Shown here: in pieces, positions 7,848 to 17,107 of the stretch | How positions within the stretch are numbered: the stretch's first letter is position 1 | Layout: each line of letters opens with the position of its first letter | Assembly: GCA_002393955.1 (NCBI GenBank) | Contig: DGSK01000030.1 | Coordinates: 47,066-104,557, forward strand | DNA from: Lachnospiraceae bacterium UBA4364 | Lineage (GTDB): Bacteria; Bacillota; Clostridia; Lachnospirales; Lachnospiraceae | Direction of reading: 5' to 3' | DNA length: 57,492 nt | Made by a program: the position numbers and the translations under genes | Notes under the pieces: model-generated | Database searches by the model: none | The model's input: only the letters and a program-made list of their open reading frames with translations | What the model was told of the DNA's origin: nothing

Positions 7848-10121
7848 CTAAAAAATGTCATAATCCGATATCATCACCGGCTTATTATGAGTAACAAATG
7901 CCGGAACCATCGGAGATGGACTCCCATAATATGCATCGAATGTTTCTGCTGCCGAGTCAGCTTCAGCCGGATCTATGGCAACCACTTCACACACCCCCTC
8001 ACCAACAGACATCTCAAGACGTCTGCAGATACTGTCCGTAAGCTCACGGTCAACATTCCTCCACAGATTGAGGTCTCCGGGATAAAACATAAACTTAAGC
8101 TCTAACTGCGGCCCAACAGACCTGATCATTTCCAAACGTCTTTCAACCTCCTCAAGCAATGATGCCTTGTGTTCCTTTAGTTCATTTGCTCCAAGGCAGT
8201 ATAGCACTGCCTTTCTTTTGGGGCTGTTTTTTTCACCTTGTTCCATTGAAGTAACTGCTATTTTCTTCTCCCATACATCAGAAGTATCCTCACCGGCAAA
8301 TCTGACCAGCGCATTTATGTACTGCTGTCTTATGTTCTCCGACTGAACATACACTTTATCTGCATATACTATGCCCGGTGCAGTCACATAATGCTTTAAA
8401 TTGTACTGATCGGTCTTATCTGACTCTGAAAACTCTGACGTCCTGAAAGCCGGAATGAACACGATACGCTCAGTACATTTCTGAAGGTTTCTTGTATAAA
8501 ATTCCTGTGGCACTGTAAGACAAGGATTGACGCCATCATACTGACACTGAACATATATCACATCAGGATGATGAAGTACCGGGTCATAAGCAAACCAGTC
8601 AGAAAGTAGCAATGAATCCGGATAACCATTCCGCTTGGCTGCCAGCTCTATCTCCTCATCCGTCATGTTTACTCTTCCAAAACAATCTTTTCGCATAAGA
8701 GGAAGGGGCAGTACCCAAATTTCCGCATCACTTTCTTTTTGAGCAGCCTCATATGCCTCTTTAAATCCTTCCCATTCTTTTGGTCCTATGGGGAGAAACA
8801 GTATTTCTTTTACATTAATGATGTTATCACTTACTGATTTCCTGACTCTTTCAAGCACCTCTGACGAAGCCTTAAATTCTCCTCCGGAACCTTCCAGGAC
8901 TGCCTGACATTCCTGCCACAGGCACTCGCAAAACTCCTCCAGCACGCTCACCACATTCTTTGTATGAAAATTGCTTTCACCTTTCACATTTTCCATAAGG
9001 GTTCCAAGGTCAACAGCCAGCTGCTGGGCATCAGTCAGATGTTTTGACATGACATCGATATCACCACCCGAAATAGCTTTTACTGCTTCTGAAAGCATAA
9101 CCTGCAGTGTCTCAACACACTCTGATGCCAACGACTTCAGAGAATCTGAAGTATTCGGACAGTCACGTCTGAGCATGGCTTCATCAAAAACAAATCCCGG
9201 AACAGACTCTCCCATCAGCTGCTCCATTTCTGCTTTCTGTGCCTCAAAGAAAGGATAGCAATGGCCATCCCACACTTTCCTTATTTCACAATAGTTTCCG
9301 TATCGTCTTGATAAAACCCTGTTATAATAAGCCGGTACCGGAATAGTAGTATTCTCAAATGGAAGACGCACAGTCTCCTCATAAAATGTTTTATCCTCGC
9401 CTACACCGGGGCCGTTTTTAAGCACCCAAGGAAAGATCTGGCCTATTCTTTCAGCCTTCTCCGGCTGTACTCTTGCCATCTGTTTCTCGGCAAGAGCATA
9501 TAACGCAACTGCCACATCACGTCTTCTTGATATTTCAGGAATACTCACATGGTATTTCTCTTTAATCTTCTTAATATTTGATACAGCAGTCTTCTCATCC
9601 AACTGATCTTCCGCAATGCTGTCAGCCAGTGCGATTATGTTCAGAATTTCCTTATCACGTTGTTTTTCATCACCATCATCCGTGTAAAGATAATCCTTTA
9701 CAAAAATATCCACGCCCGCAAGCCAAGGAAAATTACTGTGCGAATTCAAATACTGCTCTTCAAAACACATCTTGGAATTATTGACCATCCTTGCCAGAAA
9801 AAGCCAGTGATCTTTTTGACTTGCATAATCATGTATCACGTATTCCTCCGGCAGCTCACTATCTGCCACACTCCGGAATTTCTCGTAATCATCCCGCTTC
9901 ATGCATATGTCCAGATCATCATCCCAAGGTATGAAACCGCCATGGCGCACCGCACCCAAAAAAGATCCCCAGTCCGCATAGTATGTGATACCATGCCTTA
10001 CGCAGATCCTGTCAATTTCCGAAAGCACGGAAAGCTCAGCCGCCCACGCCTGCTTGACCGCCGTCGGTATATAAAAACCATTCCTTACTTCATCCCTGAA
10101 AAAATCTATTGAAAATTCCAT
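7848..10121 (-). CDS. LicD-family phosphotransferase with large C-terminal extension (757 aa)
   Basis: The N-terminal 280 residues are a LicD domain: YYADWGSFLGAVRHGGFIPW followed by the metal-binding DDDLD at 67-71. LicD enzymes move phosphocholine or alditol phosphate from a CDP donor to glycans. The middle (about 300-430) is helical. The last 300 residues contain a VYVQSENIRQQYI-type segment and end in a domain with AVLYCLGANELKEHKASLL, YYGSPSPMV and KPVMISDYDIF, matching the tail of the other LicD proteins here. The start aligns with its paralogues, yet no Shine-Dalgarno precedes it. A promoter sits immediately upstream. Confidence 0.8.
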   Translation of the reverse strand: MEFSIDFFRDEVRNGFYIPTAVKQAWAAELSVLSEIDRICVRHGITYYADWGSFLGAVRHGGFIPWDDDLDICMKRDDYEKFRSVADSELPEEYVIHDYASQKDHWLFLARMVNNSKMCFEEQYLNSHSNFPWLAGVDIFVKDYLYTDDGDEKQRDKEILNIIALADSIAEDQLDEKTAVSNIKKIKEKYHVSIPEISRRRDVAVALYALAEKQMARVQPEKAERIGQIFPWVLKNGPGVGEDKTFYEETVRLPFENTTIPVPAYYNRVLSRRYGNYCEIRKVWDGHCYPFFEAQKAEMEQLMGESVPGFVFDEAMLRRDCPNTSDSLKSLASECVETLQVMLSEAVKAISGGDIDVMSKHLTDAQQLAVDLGTLMENVKGESNFHTKNVVSVLEEFCECLWQECQAVLEGSGGEFKASSEVLERVRKSVSDNIINVKEILFLPIGPKEWEGFKEAYEAAQKESDAEIWVLPLPLMRKDCFGRVNMTDEEIELAAKRNGYPDSLLLSDWFAYDPVLHHPDVIYVQCQYDGVNPCLTVPQEFYTRNLQKCTERIVFIPAFRTSEFSESDKTDQYNLKHYVTAPGIVYADKVYVQSENIRQQYINALVRFAGEDTSDVWEKKIAVTSMEQGEKNSPKRKAVLYCLGANELKEHKASLLEEVERRLEMIRSVGPQLELKFMFYPGDLNLWRNVDRELTDSICRRLEMSVGEGVCEVVAIDPAEADSAAETFDAYYGSPSPMVPAFVTHNKPVMISDYDIF

Positions 10122-10130
10122 AATACTTAA

Positions 10131-10159
10131 ATTTTACAACATTGCCTGATATCATCCAA
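10131..10159 (-). promoter_or_regulatory. Candidate sigma-A promoter of the 757-aa LicD gene
   Basis: Minus strand TTGGAT (10154-10159), exactly 17 nt, TAAAAT (10131-10136). The predicted start site near 10124 lies only a few bases before the ATG at 10121, so the message would be almost leaderless, in agreement with the missing ribosome site. Confidence 0.45.
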
Positions 10160-10287
10160 GAGATTCAGAACTTTCACCATTCCCACACATAATGCATTCA
10201 ACAAATCCTTAAGATTCGTTAGCGTTTCTGCATCTCATGCTTAACAAAATGCCCTTAGTTTGGTTTTCTGCATTTAATAAATCAACT

Positions 10288-11010
10288 TCAACTTATCCCT
10301 AACGATAATTGACAACACCTTTCAAATCTATTTCTGACATCTTTTCTGTCCATCAAGTATTCATGTGAGAAAACAGGAATCATGTCACACTTCTTATCCA
10401 TATACAGCCTTAATTCATTTTCCAAATCTGAAAAATCATCTTTCACAAAGTTTTCCAGCCTTGTACATGTGCGTATAAAAAAAATATCATTTTTTTCATC
10501 ATAATATTGAAAATTCTCTGAAAGGGTCGCATTTTCTATAGCACTAAGATAATAACTATTTCGTTCATCATCAGCGGTCAAAATACAATTCACCCCTGAT
10601 TGCTTTAAATATGCACACATATTCTCACTTCCCGCAAATCGATCAAGCCTAATGGGATTAACTATCTGGTTTTGACCAGTAATACTAAATATATTTTTTT
10701 GAAATAAGTCATAATATTTTTTAAAGTTCAATTCATCTTCGAACACACTTAAGTTTTCGTCATAACAATGATATCCAAACCGCAACCACTTATTTTCTTC
10801 AAACTGCTCTCTATATATACGAGGAACTTTTTCTATACAATACCAATTATGCTGATAAGTACAATACATATCAACAGAAATACCGTAAATATCATGCATA
10901 CTTTTGAGGAACTTTAATGTTCTCGTTTCGAATATACTTTTGGGATATTCTGTAATAAGAACCTTAAATATTCCTTTTACATCATCCACGGAAAAGTGTA
11001 TAGCACTCAT
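10288..11010 (-). CDS. Polysaccharide deacetylase-like protein (240 aa)
   Basis: Weak resemblance to the NodB deacetylase fold: an early HFSVDDVKGIF with paired aspartates (motif 1 position), a central FGYHCYDEN (motif 2 position), RLDRFAGSE, and a late FSHEYL. These are spaced as in family members that bind a metal through Asp and His, but the canonical H-x3-H pair is not evident, so activity is unproven. It is the last gene of the A+T-rich cassette, 27 bp after a radical SAM gene. If active it would remove an acetyl group from a sugar; the substrate is unknown. Confidence 0.5.
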   Translation of the reverse strand: MSAIHFSVDDVKGIFKVLITEYPKSIFETRTLKFLKSMHDIYGISVDMYCTYQHNWYCIEKVPRIYREQFEENKWLRFGYHCYDENLSVFEDELNFKKYYDLFQKNIFSITGQNQIVNPIRLDRFAGSENMCAYLKQSGVNCILTADDERNSYYLSAIENATLSENFQYYDEKNDIFFIRTCTRLENFVKDDFSDLENELRLYMDKKCDMIPVFSHEYLMDRKDVRNRFERCCQLSLGIS

Positions 11011-11037
11011 AGTAATTTCATCCCAAAGTCATACTTT

Positions 11038-12039
11038 TTACATTATTCTATATGAATAAAATTCTCGCATATCATCTTTAAGCCAATGATTTCCTTCATT
11101 ATCTACCCGATCCAGCATTGTTGCATAGCTCGGCGTATCAAGTTCGGGTATTGTTCCCAAAGTAAGAAGTGCATGACAGTTATAACAATGGGCTGTAGGA
11201 CAATTATGGCCGATTTCAACAAATGGTATTTTTTCCATTGGATGATCATAAATATTATAAAAATCCATTTCTTTTGGATTAGGTGCACCATCACAAATCC
11301 TACAATTTCCTGTAACCAGTTCTAATGAAAAACTCTTATTACCAGCATAGCAATACTCCTTGTGAGGCTTTTGAAATTCCTGAATCTTATAATCAAATTT
11401 TGCAGAATCAAACACTGACCAGATTTTTTTATATTCCTCTCGTGTTAATTTCGTAAGAATACGCAATTCCGCCGTTGTCACATCACGTGCAACAGATATA
11501 TGAGGCATTGCACCCTTCATTTCTTTTTCAAATATCCCTCTAATATCCCCTATGTACTGAATCAATTCATCATATGGTGTAATATCAATGGAGAAAGATG
11601 CTTTACTATTCTGAATTTTATGAACATTTGAAAAAAACACATCTAACATATTTCGTTTCTTCAATTCAAAATAGTGAAACGAAAACTTAATGTAAAGCAT
11701 ATTTAGTAAGTCTTCCGGTATCCCTAGCAACATGTCAATATTGTTTGTCATTGTTCCATTAGTAACAATTGATACGTTATGGCCCAACTCAAGAAGAACT
11801 CTAGTAATCTGAACCACCTCCGACTGTATCAGTGTTTCCCCGCCAGCACATAGATTAAAAATGCATATTCCTCCCATTCTCTCCTTGCTCAAAGCCCGCT
11901 TTATCGTATCCATAGGATACGTATGCTCAATTCTTTTTCCGTCAAAATCCTTTTTCTGGCCTATGTAACAATAGTCACATCTAAAATTACATGTCTGTGA
12001 TGGTACATAACAATTGATAAAATGCCTTGGAGCTTCCAT
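11038..12039 (-). CDS. Radical SAM enzyme with C-terminal auxiliary-cluster cysteines (333 aa)
   Basis: The CX3CX2C cluster motif is Cys17, Cys21 and Cys24 (CNFRCDYCY); CAGGETL serves as the GGE SAM-binding motif and VTNGT follows. The C-terminal third has cysteines in EYCYAG, NCRIC and GHNC-x4-HC, several aligned with the paralogue at 14458-15792, suggesting an auxiliary Fe-S cluster of SPASM or twitch type. Both paralogues begin with an F-x-x-C-x-VP-x3-C pattern. ATG follows AGGAGAG. It sits 4 bp after a pyruvyl transferase gene. Radical SAM enzymes in glycan loci may dehydrogenate, epimerise or methylate sugars; the reaction here is unknown. Confidence 0.8.
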   Translation of the reverse strand: MEAPRHFINCYVPSQTCNFRCDYCYIGQKKDFDGKRIEHTYPMDTIKRALSKERMGGICIFNLCAGGETLIQSEVVQITRVLLELGHNVSIVTNGTMTNNIDMLLGIPEDLLNMLYIKFSFHYFELKKRNMLDVFFSNVHKIQNSKASFSIDITPYDELIQYIGDIRGIFEKEMKGAMPHISVARDVTTAELRILTKLTREEYKKIWSVFDSAKFDYKIQEFQKPHKEYCYAGNKSFSLELVTGNCRICDGAPNPKEMDFYNIYDHPMEKIPFVEIGHNCPTAHCYNCHALLTLGTIPELDTPSYATMLDRVDNEGNHWLKDDMREFYSYRIM

Positions 12040-12043
12040 ACGA

Positions 12044-13339
12044 CTACTCTCCTATAATCATTTGTTTAATCATTTCAACATACCGTTGCCTATCATTTAG
12101 ACGGTAGATATTATTATTTCTAGGCAACTCTTTCAGTACCCATTTGAACTCATCTATAGATTTGCACACCTTAATATACTCAAGATCTTTTATCCACTCA
12201 AATACCCCACTGACTTTTCCTGAAAGATTGTCAAACGCGATGCAAGCCGTACCCGCTAATGCTGCAGAGATCATGCAATGTAGCGTATCTGTTACAATTA
12301 TCTGAGCCTCCGATATTTCCTTTATTTTTGCTTTTACAATACTATCACGGCTTTCTTTTCTAAAAATCTCTTCCGAATGCATCGAGATTTCTCTAATCTC
12401 GTAATGCAGCTTAACCAATTCTTTATAAATGTCTTCCCTCGCCGCTTGACCTAATATACTTTCCTTATCATTTCTCAAGCAAACCAATGCCACATTCTTC
12501 TTATGACTTGATTGAAACGACTCAGCCATATCATAAAACAAAGCCAGATCTGGCAGCAATCTAACCGAATCATTCCTATTCAATATTTGCTCACCGATGA
12601 GTTTCGAACTATAATCCCTTGCACATATAGTCAAATTATTATGTTTTCTATAGATATCACAGCTTTCTTTATAAACCATTTTGCCCCTGGTATTATCTTC
12701 AAAAAAAATAGTCTGCGGGAAAATAACGATTCTGTTATTCCCATACTCCTCAACGATTTCACGAACATTCAACTCACCATTATACAGCCATAGTGATCCC
12801 AAAAAACCACCACCAGCTATCAAAATTATATCTTTTTGAGAAATCTTTTCATGAATATGTTTTTTGTACCACAAATATTCAATATCCGATACCTCATAAA
12901 TACCGTTTGAAGGAAATATTTTTTTCAAAAGATTCAATGTAGAAACAGCTAATAGATGATCACCGATATTATCATGTTCCGGTGTATTGAACAGAACCAG
13001 TTTCTGCTCTTCAGCTAAAAAATCTAAATGTCGAGGAAGATTCTCTTTTTCTCCCCATTCATCTAAAACATCAGTAAGCGCCATAATACGCTCAATGTTC
13101 ATACCCCTAAGACGCTTCATAATATCTTTCACAACATAGGGATCTCCTACTGTTATAAGTACCTCTTTATCGCCATGCTCCATCAAATAATCCGGAGATA
13201 AACAAGGCAAGCCCGTGTATGGCTCAGTACTATCCCATTTATCAGGATTCGTATCTACAATCACTTCAGGGTTATAATATTTCTTTATCAAAATCCAATT
13301 GTTTTTAAGTGCAATGCCTGCCCCCCAGACAATTCTCAT
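12044..13339 (-). CDS. Polysaccharide pyruvyl transferase family protein with N-terminal Rossmann-like domain (431 aa)
   Basis: Residues 1-110 form a Gly-rich nucleotide-binding-like domain (RIVWGAGIA, VDTNPDKW, ITVGDP). From about 130 the PS_pyruv_trans signature begins: LFNTPEHDNIGDHLLA, then LIAGGGFLGSLW, RIVIFPQTIFF, and near the end ITDTLHCMISAALAGTACIAFDN. Family members add a ketal-linked pyruvate or act as related glycan transferases using the GT-B-like fold. It overlaps the upstream DXD glycosyltransferase by 4 bp (ATGA). It pairs with the radical SAM gene downstream, as its paralogue at 15785 pairs with another. Confidence 0.8.
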   Translation of the reverse strand: MRIVWGAGIALKNNWILIKKYYNPEVIVDTNPDKWDSTEPYTGLPCLSPDYLMEHGDKEVLITVGDPYVVKDIMKRLRGMNIERIMALTDVLDEWGEKENLPRHLDFLAEEQKLVLFNTPEHDNIGDHLLAVSTLNLLKKIFPSNGIYEVSDIEYLWYKKHIHEKISQKDIILIAGGGFLGSLWLYNGELNVREIVEEYGNNRIVIFPQTIFFEDNTRGKMVYKESCDIYRKHNNLTICARDYSSKLIGEQILNRNDSVRLLPDLALFYDMAESFQSSHKKNVALVCLRNDKESILGQAAREDIYKELVKLHYEIREISMHSEEIFRKESRDSIVKAKIKEISEAQIIVTDTLHCMISAALAGTACIAFDNLSGKVSGVFEWIKDLEYIKVCKSIDEFKWVLKELPRNNNIYRLNDRQRYVEMIKQMIIGE

Positions 13340-14448
13340 TTTATTCGCTCCATTGTATTCCTTATTAAATGGTATTTATCCCTTGTTTGTTTTCGAAGCC
13401 TGTCACCGTTTTCTATCCAACTCCCATTAAAATAATGTATTGAAAATGTATTCTTGTCAATCCGTTCTTCCCCATTCACAAAATTATAAGGTGAAAAATA
13501 TTTTGACGAATATATATTTATTCCGTCGAGTTTTTGACTTTTATCCTCTATCTGTAATCCCATACGCATAAGTGGCCATGTTTCATAAAAACCACTTGCC
13601 TCAGTGTTTAGTGAACCATCTTTATTTATAAATTTAACATTCTTACGAAAATCCAAGAGGGATCTAACTATTTTATTATGACGAATGCAGCCAGAACCGC
13701 CGCCAAAATTTACATGTCCTTGTCTCTCACGTCCGCAAAAAGCTTCCTGAAAACACAAATTGTCCAAGTTTTTTACGATTCTAACATCAGTATCAAAATA
13801 GAATCCTCCATTTTCATACAGAATATCCAGTCTAACAATATCAGGAACAAATCCCCATTTCTGCAATTTATAAGCTTCCTTTGAATACTCATACTTTCCG
13901 ACATCATAATTTGATTCATCCCATCTTACTATTTCATAATCAGGACAAACATCAGACCATGAATCTATGCATTCTTGAAGTTCTGTGCTCATCGGTCTAC
14001 CCGAAAACCAACAATAATGAATAATCTTAGGAATAATCGGAGTAAGACTATCTTTGTAAATCACATCACATTCATCTTTCCCATACTCCAATTGCATAAT
14101 TGCCGCAATAAAACAATCAACACACGCACATCCCTCTATATCGTTTAATTGTTCAATCACGGAGTAAAAATCACCATTTGTTATCCAGATACAGTAGTCC
14201 TCTTCACAAATCTCTAGATATTCCACACTTCTTATAGACACCTGTCTGTCAAAAAGCTGAATAGACTGTCCATGTTTTACACTGTTATTATCTACTGCAC
14301 AAATGATACAATCAGATAAACCATATTTTCCAGCAATATACGGCACATATGTTTTTGCAACAGCACCAGCTCCAAAAAGAATGATTTTCTTATTCTTCTC
14401 CTTGACATATTGAGCGAAACCATTTGCGGTTGAATCTAACAGTCGCAT
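13336..14448 (-). CDS. DXD glycosyltransferase (GT32-like) with N-terminal Rossmann-like domain (370 aa)
   Basis: Residues 20-130 are a Gly-rich domain (KIILFGAGAVAK, AVDNNSVKHG, WITNGD) of the type also found on neighbouring enzymes. From 138 the catalytic domain starts with IPKIIHYCWFSG, then WDESN, then YENGGFYFDTDVRIVKNL with DTD at 219-221, the hallmark of Gly_transf_sug proteins. It ends IHYFNGSW. Such enzymes add a hexose or related sugar from a nucleotide donor. It lies between two radical SAM/pyruvyl transferase pairs, suggesting it elongates the same glycan. Confidence 0.8.
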   Translation of the reverse strand: MRLLDSTANGFAQYVKEKNKKIILFGAGAVAKTYVPYIAGKYGLSDCIICAVDNNSVKHGQSIQLFDRQVSIRSVEYLEICEEDYCIWITNGDFYSVIEQLNDIEGCACVDCFIAAIMQLEYGKDECDVIYKDSLTPIIPKIIHYCWFSGRPMSTELQECIDSWSDVCPDYEIVRWDESNYDVGKYEYSKEAYKLQKWGFVPDIVRLDILYENGGFYFDTDVRIVKNLDNLCFQEAFCGRERQGHVNFGGGSGCIRHNKIVRSLLDFRKNVKFINKDGSLNTEASGFYETWPLMRMGLQIEDKSQKLDGINIYSSKYFSPYNFVNGEERIDKNTFSIHYFNGSWIENGDRLRKQTRDKYHLIRNTMERIK

Positions 14449-14457
14449 CGTCTCTCC

Positions 14458-15792
14458 CTACAGTCTAATCATATCAACAATACTTACAATATTTGTATCA
14501 ACATCACTTTTGTTCAACAGTTCCGGTTTTATCTGGGCAAAATTTGCAAAATCTGTTACAATAATTATCTTCTTTTCCGCATCGTTTTCGCCTTTTTTTG
14601 TGCACTTTTTTTCCATCCAATCATGTATATAGCCTTCTCCATAAAATGAAATACTATAGATATTAGTCAACTCTGAAATTTTTATATCAACTAACTTCTC
14701 AAAATCCTCACCTGGCTCTTTTTCGTTTAATAGACTTATTATTCCATCAGAATAGACTTTTTCTGCTGAAGAGTACTCATCATTGTTCTCACATATCCTA
14801 TGTCCATAAATATCCTTATATGCTTCTTTTATCCATTCTGTTCCATCAGGAAGCTTTCTATTTCTTAATTCAATATAAAATGGCGATTGAATCTCTGGAA
14901 CAACACCACACAAACAGTCAAATACATGACTGTTAAAGCAATGCGCAAATGAGCAATGATGTCCTCTCGGAATAAAATGAATCGGTTCTTCAATGTTATC
15001 AAATATAAACTGAACAGTATCTGAATTTCTATAACACTGCTTTAGCTTACCGCTTCCTAGCGCAAGATTAAACGACCATACTCCACCGTAACAAAAATAC
15101 TTTTGCCTATTGTCTCCCCATGTTGCTTGTCTGTAGTCAAATAACTTAGATTCAAATTGACTCCATATTTTCAAATGTTCATCCATAGGCATTTCTGTTA
15201 AATGTCTTATATCAGATGCTGTATTCAATCTAGGATCAGTAAGATGGCATAAAACCCCAAGATTCTCCATGCATGCCTGTTTGATTTCATCTATATACTC
15301 AACATTGCTGTCAGATGCCACTAGTTCAACGGTTAATGATAACCCAGCCTGATGCGCTTTTTTTACATTTGCAAAGTACTGTTTTAATAGATTCTTTTTC
15401 AACAACTCTGTATAATGGAACGAAAATTTTATAAAGATATGTGATCTTAACGTCTCGTCTAACTCACATAAATAGTCTATAGCCGATGTTACAGTACCAT
15501 TACTTACAATTGATACAAAGTGTCCCTGTTTCAGCAAAGCCTCAGCAAATTCCACAATTTGTGGATGCAAAAAAGTCTCACCGTTGCCACATAGATTGAA
15601 TGCACAGACTCCTCCCAACCGTTCAGGTGTCAATGCATTTGTCATTTGTTCAATAGAATATTTAAATGGAGTATATTGGGTTGGATGCTCACCATTAACT
15701 TTCCTCCACTGTCCAACAGTACAGTAATCACATTCGAAATTGCATCTATTCACGGGCACTTGACAATCAAAAAATCTTCGTACTTTATACAT
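14458..15792 (-). CDS. Radical SAM enzyme, paralogue of 11038-12039 (444 aa)
   Basis: Cys17, Cys21 and Cys24 form the cluster motif (CNFECDYCT); GNGETF is the GGE-like motif and VSNGT follows. The C-terminal cysteines YFCYGG, KQC, HHC and AHC match the auxiliary-cluster set of the shorter paralogue. About 110 extra C-terminal residues include KKIIIVTDFANFAQIKPELL, with no clear relatives. ATG follows AAGGAGAGAG. It overlaps the upstream pyruvyl transferase gene by 8 bp. The tail may carry a small Rossmann-like unit. The reaction is unknown; the substrate is presumably a sugar or lipid-linked glycan. Confidence 0.8.
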   Translation of the reverse strand: MYKVRRFFDCQVPVNRCNFECDYCTVGQWRKVNGEHPTQYTPFKYSIEQMTNALTPERLGGVCAFNLCGNGETFLHPQIVEFAEALLKQGHFVSIVSNGTVTSAIDYLCELDETLRSHIFIKFSFHYTELLKKNLLKQYFANVKKAHQAGLSLTVELVASDSNVEYIDEIKQACMENLGVLCHLTDPRLNTASDIRHLTEMPMDEHLKIWSQFESKLFDYRQATWGDNRQKYFCYGGVWSFNLALGSGKLKQCYRNSDTVQFIFDNIEEPIHFIPRGHHCSFAHCFNSHVFDCLCGVVPEIQSPFYIELRNRKLPDGTEWIKEAYKDIYGHRICENNDEYSSAEKVYSDGIISLLNEKEPGEDFEKLVDIKISELTNIYSISFYGEGYIHDWMEKKCTKKGENDAEKKIIIVTDFANFAQIKPELLNKSDVDTNIVSIVDMIRL

Positions 15793-17107
15793 TTTCTCTC
15801 TCCTTTATAATGTTTTTAATCAACGTATCTAATTCATCAAATTTTTCTGTCAAATCCAATTTTTCATTTTCGCTTGTTTTTAACATCGACATAATAACCT
15901 CTGTCAAATCGGAACCAGATAATTCCGATGTGACTTTTATAGTCGTAACACTATTAAGCCATGTTTCATATAAGGACGATATCTTTGCATAACTATTGTC
16001 AAATACTAAACAGGGTGTCCCTGTAATAACCGAAAAAACCATACCATGCAGTCTATCTGTTATTACCAATTTACATGAACGATACACATCAAGTACCCTT
16101 TGCAGTCTTTCTTGTCTCGTTCCCAAAAGCTCGTTAGAATGATGTGAAATTATCTTGCTATTCATTCCGCACTGAATTACTGACTGCTCTATTACGTATG
16201 CATAATCCGAACTGATTGACCTTTCCTTGTCATTTCTAAGCAAAACACCAACTCCATCCCTTGTCGTTCTATCCTGCCTTTCGTTCAAAAGCAATACCAT
16301 ATCCGGAACAAGAAGACTTTTGCAGGCATAATTTTCATCTACAAATTTGTAACTTTTCAAATCTCGCATACAGATATACAATTTTGGGTGAGAATTATAT
16401 ATTAATTGCCCGGTCTTAAAGTATATGCCATCATCTCCATTCTCGTAAAAAATAGACTGTGGAAAAATAACTATTGCATTCTCCTTAAAAGCATCAATAA
16501 TCCGTCGAATGTTTTCCTCGCATGTTTTCCAAAGAGACCCCATATTCCCCCCACCCTGAATAAAGATTATATCATTCGGGCGAATGTAGTTTTTTAATCT
16601 TTGAACGCCTTCTTCATCACAAAGCGAAGAACCAAATTCGTATATCTTTTTATTATATTTAGCCAAAAAACACTTTTGTGCAACAGTGATTGCATGGTCA
16701 CCCATGTTAATATAATCCGGTGTATTTAGCAGAAAAAAACGAGGGGACGATATTTCTTCAGATAAATGTGAAAACGCTATTTCCTTTGCTATTTCAACCC
16801 ACGGAAACCACGTTATGTTATTTGAGGTGTAATATTCTCCGATTTTTTTATAATCACATATTGTTACAATAACTAGGACATTATCCTCCAATACCACTTC
16901 ACTAACCGGTCTTATTTCATATCTATTTTCACCACATCCGAGTTGATGCCCTATTCGAGTCTCATCCTTATCAACAAAGAACAGTATCCGGTTGCGATAC
17001 ATAACAAAATCTTCATTGTTCAACATCGAATAAGCATTATTTCCAGCGCCGTGACAAATTATCCGCGATTTTGGGGCCAGTTCTTTAAAATCATCATAGC
17101 CTCTCAC
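15785..17107 (-). CDS. Polysaccharide pyruvyl transferase family protein with N-terminal Rossmann-like domain (440 aa, GTG start)
   Basis: Residues 12-115 form the same kind of Gly-rich domain seen at 12044 (SRIICHGAGNNAY, FFVDKDETRIGHQ, VIVTICDY). The catalytic part starts with FLLNTPDYINMGDHAITVAQ, then IFIQGGGNMGSLW, AIVIFPQSIFYE, and VITDRLHGMVFSVITGTPCLVFDNS. That last stretch is a textbook PS_pyruv_trans C-terminus. Start GTG at 17107 follows GGGGG by about 10 nt and overlaps the GT2 gene upstream. It likely has the same chemistry as its paralogue, acting on another sugar of the glycan. Confidence 0.8.
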   Translation of the reverse strand: MRGYDDFKELAPKSRIICHGAGNNAYSMLNNEDFVMYRNRILFFVDKDETRIGHQLGCGENRYEIRPVSEVVLEDNVLVIVTICDYKKIGEYYTSNNITWFPWVEIAKEIAFSHLSEEISSPRFFLLNTPDYINMGDHAITVAQKCFLAKYNKKIYEFGSSLCDEEGVQRLKNYIRPNDIIFIQGGGNMGSLWKTCEENIRRIIDAFKENAIVIFPQSIFYENGDDGIYFKTGQLIYNSHPKLYICMRDLKSYKFVDENYACKSLLVPDMVLLLNERQDRTTRDGVGVLLRNDKERSISSDYAYVIEQSVIQCGMNSKIISHHSNELLGTRQERLQRVLDVYRSCKLVITDRLHGMVFSVITGTPCLVFDNSYAKISSLYETWLNSVTTIKVTSELSGSDLTEVIMSMLKTSENEKLDLTEKFDELDTLIKNIIKERENV

